NCBI GenBank assembly: GCA_022376925.1
Contig: JAIOJX010000025.1
Span: 138,715,301 to 138,779,300, forward strand
Direction: 5' to 3'
DNA from: Tragulus kanchil
Taxonomy: Eukaryota; Chordata; Mammalia; Artiodactyla; Tragulidae
Length of the DNA: 64,000 bases
Of this stretch, positions 50,001-62,000 are shown in pieces. Each line of letters begins with the position of its first letter. Position 1 is the stretch's first letter. The notes under the pieces were generated by a model. That model was not told the origin of the DNA. It saw nothing but the letters and a program-made list of their open reading frames with translations, and made no database searches. The translations under genes and the position numbers were made by a program.

Positions 50001-53000
50001 CTTTTTTTTTTCCTTTTTCCCCATCATGCCTCTTTTGTTTTATGTTTATTTTCATCTGTCTTTTATTCTTCTGGCATGTATGGGCCTCCCATTGCAGTGG
50101 CCTCTCACTGCAGAGCACCGGCTCTGGGCGCATGCGCTCCAGAGTGCTGGCTCCTAATTGGACACATCAGTCCAGTGGCTCCGCTGCACATGGGATCTTC
50201 CCAGGCCAGGGATCGAACTGGTGCCTCTTGCACTGCAAGGCTGACTTTTTACCCACTAGACCACCAGGGAAGCCCCTGATCTCCATGTTTTAAGTGTAAT
50301 AGTATTTTAAAGATAGTTGTGAATTAGTTTCATTACAGACTCCTTTTTTCACTGATCTCTTAGTGTTTTCTGACTCATACATAATTAGATAGTAATTTTT
50401 TTTAGGAACTCAACGTTTGTCAAGTATTTCTATCTTCTTTTGGTGTATATATAGTCTTTTGAATATTCAGATCAATTTGGAGAACTTATGGGGGGCAAAA
50501 TTTCTACTTCTTAGGATGGGACTGAAGAAGACCCCCAGGCAGAACTGGCCATCATTCACGGGCAGATGGCCTATATTCTGCAGCTTCAGGGTCGTACAGA
50601 GGAGGCTTTGCAACTTTACAACCAGATCATAAAATTAAAGTAAGTGAGTTATTATAATGAAGTGTCTTTTTTTTAATTTAGGGGATGGGGTTTCTTTTTA
50701 GAGGTGTATTCCTTTTTGACTTACTTTTTATTCACAGACCAACAGATGTGGCATTGCTGGCTGTGATTGCAAATAACATCATTACAATTAACAAGGTATG
50801 GAATAGCCATTGTTTTCTTGCACTTGTATCTTATGCTGGAAGCATATGACCCCAACCTTGTTCTAGGACAAGTTTTTCCGTGATGAAGTCCAGTTGCAGC
50901 AAAATCACACTGGAAAGTATTATTTAACTCTCATAATGTTTCTGCAGTATGTCTTCAAATAATAGAAATATTTTGTAGTTATACATACTGGATTTTAAAA
51001 TCTTACCCTTTTCTCATTGTTTATTACAATTATTATTATTCTATATAACTGTGAAAGAAAAGCTGTCTGGATTGGCTAATTTGAACAGAGCCTTGAAGGA
51101 GGGATAGGGCTTGAAGGTTAAGCACTTCCCATGCATTAAGCATATGCAGGTGACTTTTGAGTGGAAAGTGAGAGGGCAAAGGAGAACAAGGATATATCCA
51201 TGCTGGCTAGTTTCAGAAAAAGGTTAGATTGAATGATGATCAGGACCTCAAAAAATCAAAAATTTTAATAAATGACCAGGTGGCAAAGTTTAAGATAAGT
51301 CTGTCTGGGGCGTGGATGGTGAATTTAAGTGTTAAAATAGTTACGTAGGAGTACCAAATAGAATTACAGGTTCTTAAGGATTAATTTATTTGTTTCTTGC
51401 TGTACATTTAAAATAATTTCACATTGGTTTGAAGCTTACACTCAAAGGAGAATTTATTTTAGGTTTCTTTGCCTCCTTTTGGTCTTTAGTAGAAAACCTG
51501 GTAACAGAACTAGCAAAGTTAGAATTCTATGCACATAGTTGATACTCAGATGTCTGGTTGTTTCTTCTCAGGGTGTGCAATGTGACTTAATTGCTTCTCA
51601 TTCTTATTCCATGTCATTTGCTTTTGTATAACAATATGTCAGAGAGGAATAAGTTACTTTCCTTATTTGTCATCTAAATTCTAAAAACAGTTTGTAGAAA
51701 TTACAGACTTAGATATGTTTGTAGTCCTAACGTTTGTGCAGTCCCTCTGCACTGATAGTGGAAAGATAAAACCAAGAATCCAAGCCAAACTTATATGCAT
51801 CTTAGTAGCATAGGCACCCTAACCAGGTATATTATCTCCCAAGCTCTCTTGTTATGTTAACATAAAATAAGGTCTTCCTCCCCGCCCCCCACCCCGGCCT
51901 CAAAAAAGAAGGTCTTTGAGTGTTGAAAGAGTTGAAGTCTGAGATTGCTGTTAATGTTAAGTGGACTTTTCTTTGTCAGGACCAAAATGTCTTTGATTCC
52001 AAGAAGAAGGTGAAATTAACCAATGCGGAAGGAGTAGAGTTTAAGCTTTCTAAAAAACAACTGCAAGCGATAGAATTTAACAAAGCTTTACTTGCTATGT
52101 ACACAAACCAGGTAAGTAACAGACCTCTGATTCCCCTGATTAAACCTTTTAGAGTATGGTACACAAGGCATAATGACTGTATCAGTCTAGGTTTGTCTTT
52201 AACTCATATATTCTTCAGGATGTCATGTACGATAGATTTTTATCTGTTAAATAAGTAATTCTTTGTAAAGGTGTGCATTTGGTGACTTTTAAGAAGAAAA
52301 CACTATTCATAGCTGTAAATGAGATAATTTTCTCCTTACCTTGTTTCTAATATCTCTAAATTAAAAGAAAAATCAAAGGTGCTGGTCATGATTATAGATT
52401 TAAGGGCCATCTTTCGTTTTAGTCTGTGCATAATCACATAAAGTTATAAATAAAGAGGTCTATTCTAACTCTAAAGTGTATAAATTCTAACTGAGTTATG
52501 ATTATGTACTCTTCTAGAGCAGGGTTTTTCAGTGGAAGACTGAGAGGCAGTAATGTTTCATTATTTAGAACTGAGTCATGCTACTCTTAAATACTTCAGA
52601 AGAAAACCTGGTAACAGAACTAGCAAAGTTAGAATTCTATGCACATAGTTGATACTCAGATGTCTGGTTGTTTCTTCTCAGGGTGTGCAATGTGACTTAA
52701 TTGCTTCTCATTCTTATTCCATGTCATTTGCTTTTGTATAACAATATGTCAGAGAGGAATAAGTTACTTTCCTTATTTGTCATCTAAATTCTAAAAACAG
52801 TTTGTAGAAATTACAGACTTAGATATGTTTGTAGTCCTAACGTTTGTGCAGTCCCTCTGCACTGATAGTGGAAAGATAAAACCAAGAATCCAAGCCAAAC
52901 TTATATGCATCTTAGTAGCATAGGCACCCTAACCAGGTATATTATCTCCCAAGCTCTCTTGTTATGTTAACATAAAATAAGGTCTTCCTCCCCCACCCCC

Positions 53001-56000
53001 CACCCCCGCCTCAAAAAAGAAGGTCTTTGAGTGTTGAAAGAGTTGAAGTCTGAGATTGCTGTTAATGTTAAGTGGACTTTTCTTTGTCAGGACCAAAATG
53101 TCTTTGATTCCAAGAAGAAGGTGAAATTAACCAATGCGGAAGGAGTAGAGTTTAAGCTTTCTAAAAAACAACTGCAAGCGATAGAATTTAACAAAGCTTT
53201 ACTTGCTATGTACACAAACCAGGTAAGTAACAGACCTCTGATTCCCCTGATTAAACCTTTTAGAGTATGGTACACAAGGCATAATGACTGTATCAGTATA
53301 CGTTTTGTCTTTAACTCATATATTCTTCAGGATGTCATGTACGATAGATTTTTATCTGTTAAATAAGTAATTCTTTGTAAAGGTGTGCATTTGGTGACTT
53401 TTAAGAAGAAAACACTATTCATAGCTGTAAATGAGATAATTTTCTCCTTACCTTGTTTCTAATATCTCTAAATTAAAAGAAAAATCAAAGGTGCTGGTCA
53501 TGATTATAGATTTAAGGGCCATCTTTCGTTTTAGTCTGTGCATAATCACATAAAGTTATAAATAAAGAGGTCTATTCTAACTCTAAAGTGTATAAATTCT
53601 AACTGAGTTATGATTATGTACTCTTCTAGAGCAGGGTTTTTCAGTGGAAGACTGAGAGGCAGTAATGTTTCATTATTTAGAACTGAGTCATGCTACTCTT
53701 AAATACTTCAGAAGAAATACCTCTACATTTTGTTGCTTTGAAGCAAAGGCTGACACTTAATGCGTTTGTGTTTTATAAAAATAGCAGTAATAAAATTCTG
53801 GAATTTAAGCATCTAAATGAATGTTTAGAATTTATAATTTCCTAAATGCCTTAAGAACTCGTAGCTTATATTCAGTAAATGGAACTCTTTATCTTACAAG
53901 AAAAAATTGAAGCTACTGTTGATTGCCTCTCTCACCCTGGTGGTTCTTCACTTATTATTTTGTTTCAGCTGATTTCCTTTCACCTTCCCCATACTTCTTT
54001 TCTTTTTGTTCATTTAATGTTTGATTTAATTAACCAAATTATGGGGTGGGGGGGAAATACTATTTTTTAGGCAGAACAGTGTCGCAAAATATCTGCCGGT
54101 TTACAGTCCCAAAGTCCTGAGCGTCTCCTTCCTGTGTTAATCCAAGCTGCCCAGCTCTGCCGTGAAAAGCAGCACGCAAAAGCAATAGAGCTGCTTCAGG
54201 TAAAAGAATTGAGTTTTTATGAGATACCAGGTGACTGCAGCCTTGTTTCATTTTCATTATGTTATAATGTACAGGCTTTTCATGGGAAAAAAGTAAGTAT
54301 TGGTAGTATACCACTAGACACATGCCAGAGTTAATTCTTGGGCTGCAGCTTTGTTTTATACAAGAGTAATTAATGTTTGCCATAAACTCTGAAGAATGCT
54401 TTTTATTTGGAAATGAATTTAACACCTGTTAATGGTTTGTTTTAGATTTAAAATTGCTGAACATGCTTAGCCTCTTTTTCAATAATGTATTCTCTATAAA
54501 TCCCAATCCAAAACATCAGTTACAGAGATATAGACTTGGTTTTTAATTCACCTAAATGAAATGTTAAATCACATTAAATTTCCTGAAAGTAGACCACACT
54601 GGATAACCTGAAACACTGGTCATGATTATAGATTTAAGGGCCATCTTCGTTTTAGTCTGTGCATAATCACATAAAGTTATAAATAAAGAGGTCTATTCTA
54701 ACTCTAAAGTGTATAAATTCTAACTGAGTTATGATTATGTACTCTTCTAGAGCAGGGTTTTTCAGTGGAAGACTGAGAGGCAGTAATGTTTCATTATTTA
54801 GAACTGAGTCATGCTACTCTTAAATACTTCAGAAGAAATACCTCTACATTTTGTTGCTTTGAAGCAAAGGCTGACACTTAATGCGTTTGTGTTTTATAAA
54901 AATAGCAGTAATAAAATTCTGGAATTTAAGCATCTAAATGAATGTTTAGAATTTATAATTTCCTAAATGCCTTAAGAACTCGTAGCTTATATTCAGTAAA
55001 TGGAACTCTTTATCTTACAAGAAAAAATTGAAGCTACTGTTGATTGCCTCTCTCACCCTGGTGGTTCTTCACTTATTATTTTGTTTCAGCTGATTTCCTT
55101 TCACCTTCCCCATACTTCTTTTCTTTTTGTTCATTTAATGTTTGATTTAATTAACCAAATTATGGGGTGGGGGGGAAATACTATTTTTTAGGCAGAACAG
55201 TGTCGCAAAATATCTGCCGGTTTACAGTCCCAAAGTCCTGAGCGTCTCCTTCCTGTGTTAATCCAAGCTGCCCAGCTCTGCCGTGAAAAGCAGCACGCAA
55301 AAGCAATAGAGCTGCTTCAGGTAAAAGAATTGAGTTTTTATGAGATACCAGGTGACTGCAGCCTTGTTTCATTTTCATTATGTTATAATGTACAGGCTTT
55401 TCATGGGAAAAAAGTAAGTATTGGTAGTATACCACTAGACACATGCCAGAGTTAATTCTTGGGCTGCAGCTTTGTTTTATACAAGAGTAATTAATGTTTG
55501 CCATAAACTCTGAAGAATGCTTTTTATTTGGAAATGAATTTAACACCTGTTAATGGTTTGTTTTAGATTTAAAATTGCTGAACATGCTTAGCCTCTTTTT
55601 CAATAATGTATTCTCTATAAATCCCAATCCAAAACATCAGTTACAGAGATATAGACTTGGTTTTTAATTCACCTAAATGAAATGTTAAATCACATTAAAT
55701 TTCCTGAAAGTAGACCACACTGGATAACTAGACAGTGTAAAATCAGGACCATCTTGAGGGACAAAGTTGCTGAACAGGGATAAGAAATAAGGAGTCATGA
55801 TTTTCTTTTTTTTTTAGTATCTTAAAAAAAATCTTTGTAGTAATCTTAATTATTGTTTTTCTACTGGTGGCTTCCTAGAGACTTGACATTATTACACTTA
55901 GTTTCAGAGCATAATTTTGAAGCCAAGTGGGTGTCGGATAAAATTCTTCCAAATTTAAAATTTTGACCTGAAACTAGAAGTTTAGTATTTTAAACCTGTG

Positions 56001-59000
56001 TTTGTAATGTAATAAGATTGAAATAAGCAGTTAGAATATGTATGCTTAGTTGTGTAAATTAAATGTGATTTTTTTTCTCCCTCCAACTAAAATAAACTTA
56101 GGACTACTCAGATCAGCATCCAGAAAACGCTGCTGAAATTAAGCTGACCATGGCACAGCTAAAAATTTCTCAAGGTATTCATGATTATTTCGTCATAATT
56201 AAAATATCATGTTAATGGAAATATATGGTTGGAATGATTCTAAAGTATTTATGGACTGTGATTTTTAAAAATTTTGCATAGTAGTGAAGCATAATGCTAT
56301 TTCAGAGTTCCAATAGATTTACTAATGAGTTAGTAGGCTTTTTTTTAGGTTAATTCATACATTATTAGACTGTTTGTCAATCTGTGCCTTTGAAAGTCTA
56401 GAAACAAACAATTACTCTGTTCTATACTTAAATTTCCTGGGTATCTATGTCTTGTGTAGAAATGCTTATGTCTGTCACTTAGTATTTGCATGAAATAAGA
56501 GTGACTGTGCATCCTAGTTTTCAAAATGTCTTAGCTAGCCCTTTATTCTTCTTTTTTACTGTATAATCCGTATCTTTGGTAGAGAAGAGGCAAGGACATT
56601 TAATGAGAACTCACATTTTAAATCTTAAAGAAAACTAGTTTTGTTTACGATTTTGAACCAGTGTTGTGTCTAGAGCTGTGGTGTTCCTATTAGGTGGCGG
56701 CTATCCATATTTAAGTTTATATTAAACTTCAGTTCCTCGGTCATGCTGACCACATCTCATAAGTTTTGTAGACACCTGTGGCTAGTTGGACTGCGTAGAT
56801 GGAGGCTGTTTCTATCATCTCAGAAAATTCTGTCGGGCAGCTCTGGTGTAGGCTGTAAACCAGGGGGTATATTCTCAACGAGGGTGCTAATTGGTTTGAT
56901 GGAAGCAGAGGGTTGAAATAAACTTCTGTTATGGCTGAAATGAAAATTTCACGGGTAGAGAGGAAGGGAGTTGGCATTATTACACTTAGTTTCAGAGCAT
57001 AATTTTGAAGCCAAGTGGGTGTCGGATAAAATTCTTCCAAATTTAAAATTTTGACCTGAAACTAGAAGTTTAGTATTTTAAACCTGTGTTTGTAATGTAA
57101 TAAGATTGAAATAAGCAGTTAGAATATGTATGCTTAGTTGTGTAAATTAAATGTGATTTTTTTTCTCCCTCCAACTAAAATAAACTTAGGACTACTCAGA
57201 TCAGCATCCAGAAAACGCTGCTGAAATTAAGCTGACCATGGCACAGCTAAAAATTTCTCAAGGTATTCATGATTATTTCCATAATTAAAATATCATGTTA
57301 ATGGAAATATATGGTTGGAATGATTCTAAAGTATTTATGGACTGTGATTTTTAAAAATTTTGCATAGTAGTGAAGCATAATGCTATTTCAGAGTTCCAAT
57401 AGATTTACTAATGAGTTAGTAGGCTTTTTTTTAGGTTAATTCATACATTATTAGACTGTTTGTCAATCTGTGCCTTTGAAAGTCTAGAAACAAACAATTA
57501 CTCTGTTCTATACTTAAATTTCCTGGGTATCTATGTCTTGTGTAGAAATGCTTATGTCTGTCACTTAGTATTTGCATGAAATAAGAGTGACTGTGCATCC
57601 TAGTTTTCAAAATGTCTTAGCTAGCCCTTTATTCTTCTTTTTTACTGTATAATCCGTATCTTTGGTAGAGAAGAGGCAAGGACATTTAATGAGAACTCAC
57701 ATTTTTAAATCTTAAAGAAAACTAGTTTTGTTTACGATTTTGAACCAGTGTTGTGTCTAGAGCTGTGGTGTTCCTATTAGGTGGCGGCTATCCATATTTA
57801 AGTTTATATTAAACTTCAGTTCCTCGGTCATGCTGACCACATCTCATAAGTTTTGTAGACACCTGTGGCTAGTTGGACTGCGTAGATGGAGGCTGTTTCT
57901 ATCATCTCAGAAAATTCTGTCGGGCAGCTCTGGTGTAGGCTGTAAACCAGGGGGTATATTCTCAACGAGGGTGCTAATTGGTTTGATGGAAGCAGAGGGT
58001 TGAAATAAACTTCTGTTATGGCTGAAATGAAAATTTCACGGGTAGAGAGGAAGGGAGTTGGCAATTAAGGGAAAAAAATGTCTATAAAGTCTCCTCAGTG
58101 GGGTAATAATGAAAACCAGGTTGAGATCAGCTGCTTTTTTCTCACATTTCTTAGCTTCCTCTGTTGTTTCTTTTTCTTTTTCCCACCTTTCTTCTTTTTC
58201 TTGCTTTCCTTTTTATCTTCTTTTTGCACCCAGTTTTGAGTTTATTTTTGTAAGGATATATATCATACTGATATTACTGAGAGTGAGTCTGTCCTGGTTT
58301 TTGTTTTGTGGAAGGTTTTTCCATGAGTAGAAGATTAGAATTTCAGCATTATAGGGCAACTGTCCATTGCACTCATGTCTGCAGTAACAATTTCAAGGCC
58401 TTTAAGGAAGGACTCCTACCTGTAAGTTAGACTCTGGAAAGAGAGAAGAGGACCCAACAGACAGCATTGGGAGACGTCTTTTCTGATAGCAGTTCTATTT
58501 TATTAACTTTGTGGGTGTGAACAAAATAGGTTGTTCCTTTAGGATTTAATTTCCTTTGTTTCAAAATGAGTAAATATTGATGGAATACATTATTCCCAAG
58601 GTCCAAAACTTGAGTATTTAGAGATGTTACAAAACACGACTCTTAAATTTTTTGTCCTCTCTTTTTCTCCATGAGACGCTTTCTTCAGTGTGATGCTGAT
58701 CTTGTTTTTGTTCTCTTAAGGTAATATTTCCAAAGCATGTTTGATACTGAGAAGCATAGAGGAATTAAAGCATAAACCAGGCATGGTGAGTTTATAACTA
58801 AAATATTTTAAGACTGATAAAATAATGGAATTAATGTAAGTTTACTGGTGTCAGATATTTCTTTTTTTTCACTTTATTTCTGCTTATTTTGTATATATTC
58901 ATAGTAAGGAGTAGTAGTTCAAATAATACCTTTCTGGTATAAATTTAATTTCATTTTATGCTCTGCTTTGCAGTGATTTATTATTTAGTCAAATATGTCA

Positions 59001-62000
59001 GGAACTATTTAGACCTTATATTACCACTGAAAACCAATGTTAAATAACCTAAGACATATATAGGGAATTTCTTAGCCTATTATTTTATAGTGCCTTCAGT
59101 GTAATTTCTTTGAGTTAAAACAGTTTGGTAATAGTGGCCAACAAATTTAGTTTTTTAAATTTTCTGATTATTCAAGTATCGTAGGTTTATTTATTTATTT
59201 ATTTTGAAAACTTTTATTTTACTTTTAACTTTTACAAAGTTTTGTTGTTTACAGATATGTATGTCCTCAGATTAGTCCTATGTATATCCCCCCCATCCCA
59301 CCCCTCCAGACCATCACACAGCACCCCTGAAGGATCCCCTTTTCTCACAGAGCAATGACTAGAGCTATTTTCTTCACTTATGATAGTACAGGCCTTCATG
59401 CTACTTCCTTTACACCTCTTACCCACTGTTCCTTCCCCACAATGTCCATATGTCCACTGTCCATGTCTGTCTTTCTGTCGCTTCACTGCATGTGCCATCA
59501 TCACCATCCTACTAGATTCTATATATATGTGTTACTGTATTGTACTTGTCCTTCTCTTTCTAATTTCACTTTTTTTTGTTTGTTTTCTTTTTGTCTTTGA
59601 CTAACTTCACTTTTTATGATAGGTTCTAGATCCAGCCACCTCATTAGGGCTGATTCTTCTGCATTTCTTTTTACAGCTGTGTAGTATTCCAGCATCACAG
59701 GTTTAGATCACTAGTGTAAGCCATGAGCACATCTGTTTCTAAGCAAGACTAATTCTGTAGTGGTGGTGAGTGCCTTTAGTATACAGGGACTATTTCATTC
59801 TCCAGCACAGCTTGTTTATAAACGACACTCCACACATGTATAATAGTATTCTGGTAGTGTTTCTCTTTGAAGAATTTTACGTTAAGACTGGACTATGATT
59901 ACTTTATTGATCTAGAATTTGAAAAGAATTTTTACTGGTGTCAGATATTTCTTTTTTTTCACTTTATTTCTGCTTATTTTGTATATATTCATAGTAAGGA
60001 GTAGTAGTTCAAATAATACCTTTCTGGTATAAATTTAATTTCATTTTATGCTCTGCTTTGCAGTGATTTATTATTTAGTCAAATATGTCAGGAACTATTT
60101 AGACCTTATATTACCACTGAAAACCAATGTTAAATAACCTAAGACATATATAGGGAATTTCTTAGCCTATTATTTTATAGTGCCTTCAGTGTAATTTCTT
60201 TGAGTTAAAACAGTTTGGTAATAGTGGCCAACAAATTTAGTTTTTAATTCTCTGATTATTCAAGTATCGTAGGTTTATTTATTTATTTATTTTGAAAACT
60301 TTTATTTTACTTTTAACTTTTACAAAGTTTTGTTGTTTACAGATATGTATGTCCTCAGATTAGTCCTATGTATATCCCCCCCATCCCACCCCTCCAGACC
60401 ATCACACAGCACCCCTGAAGGATCCCCTTTTCTCACAGAGCAATGACTAGAGCTATTTTCTTCACTTATGATAGTACAGGCCTTCATGCTACTTCCTTTA
60501 CACCTCTTACCCACTGTTCCTTCCCCACAATGTCCATATGTCCACTGTCCATGTCTGTCTTTCTGTCGCTTCACTGCATGTGCCATCATCACCATCCTAC
60601 TAGATTCTATATATATGTGTTACTGTATTGTACTTGTCCTTCTCTTTCTAATTTCACTTTTTTTTGTTTGTTTGTTTTCTTTTTGTCTTTGACTAACTTC
60701 ACTTTTTATGATAGGTTCTAGATCCAGCCACCTCATTAGGGCTGATTCTTCTGCATTTCTTTTTACAGCTGTGTAGTATTCCAGCATCACAGGTTTAGAT
60801 CACTAGTGTAAGCCATGAGCACATCTGTTTCTAAGCAAGACTAATTCTGTAGTGGTGGTGAGTGCCTTTAGTATACAGGGACTATTTCATTCTCCAGCAC
60901 AGCTTGTTTATAAACGACACTCCACACATGTATAATAGTATTCTGGTAGTGTTTTCTCTTTTGAAGAATTTTACGTTAAGACTGGACTATGATTACTTTA
61001 TGTTAGAATCAAATATGATATGTAGCTGAAAATAATCTTTATTATCTGTAGGACATTTCATTCCTATTATGTTTTTCTCTAAGTATGCTAACTAGAGGTT
61101 TATTAATTTTATTGATTTTTCTCAGTGATCCAGCTTTTTGTTTGTTTCCTTTTCGCCCTCCTCTCCTCTGACTGCTTGCCCTTTCATTCCACTCCTGCCA
61201 CATGGGCCTCCCTGCTGTCCCTAGCACGCAAGGCAAGCTTTCACTGGCTTTAAATGACTCATCATGGGAGTTTAGCCATGCTGGTGTGTTTACCTCCATG
61301 ATCATGTCTAGAATGTCCTAGCAATGTCTTATTATATAAACTGATTTTCTAAGTGCTTGTTACCAACTCCTGTATTTGCCTTGTTGTGGACTGGTAACAC
61401 ATCATTTGTCAACTAGCTTTAGAAGAAGTTTTTTTTTTTATATAGATAACCACCTTTATACTTGGAAAACACCATTGTTGCTCATGGTATTTCTAGTTAT
61501 GTGCTAGCCATTTTTATGATGAATTGGGCACTGGCAGAGACCTTTGCTTGTTGTTACTTTAATGTTACTGATATTCAAGAAGCTTATTCTGAGAGAGATG
61601 GAGGAATTCTATTCACAAATTAATACTTTTGGCGGGGTAGGTGTCTGCACTAGTGACGATGTACAGCCATGAGGAAGACATTGACAGTGCCATTGAAGTC
61701 TTCACACAAGCCATCCAGTGGTATCAAAACCACCAGGTAAATAAGTGGAGTAAAATGTTATGAGGGGGCATTTATGCATAAGAATTAAAAGCTGTAGTAA
61801 TGATTTCAAAATTAAGGAAAATTGAAACATTTCGACTCACTGTTTAAAACATGGAACGCTGTTAGACTGTCATTCAGTTTTTAAGTTTACCAGGTCCAGA
61901 TAAAGCTATTAGAAGTAAGAAATGGTTGCAAAGTGAATTTTTTTTTAAAAATGCTGACTTTTATTTTCTGATGTTCGTTCCTGAGTGTATGTATATGTGT

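Larger units (their letters stand above)
51491..53715. repeat. Tandem duplication D18 (51491-52605 / 52601-53715), SRP72 exon 9
   Basis: Offset 1110-1111. Small differences after the exon (tcagtctaggtttg / tcagtatacgttttg). Confidence 0.95.
53494..55728. repeat. Tandem duplication D19 (53494-54605 / 54617-55728), SRP72 exon 10
   Basis: Offset 1121; clean apart from a few bases at the edges. Confidence 0.95.
55888..58063. repeat. Tandem duplication D20 (55888-56975 / 56976-58063), SRP72 exon 11
   Basis: Offset 1088; one small indel just after the exon (tttcgtcataatt / tttccataatt). Confidence 0.95.
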
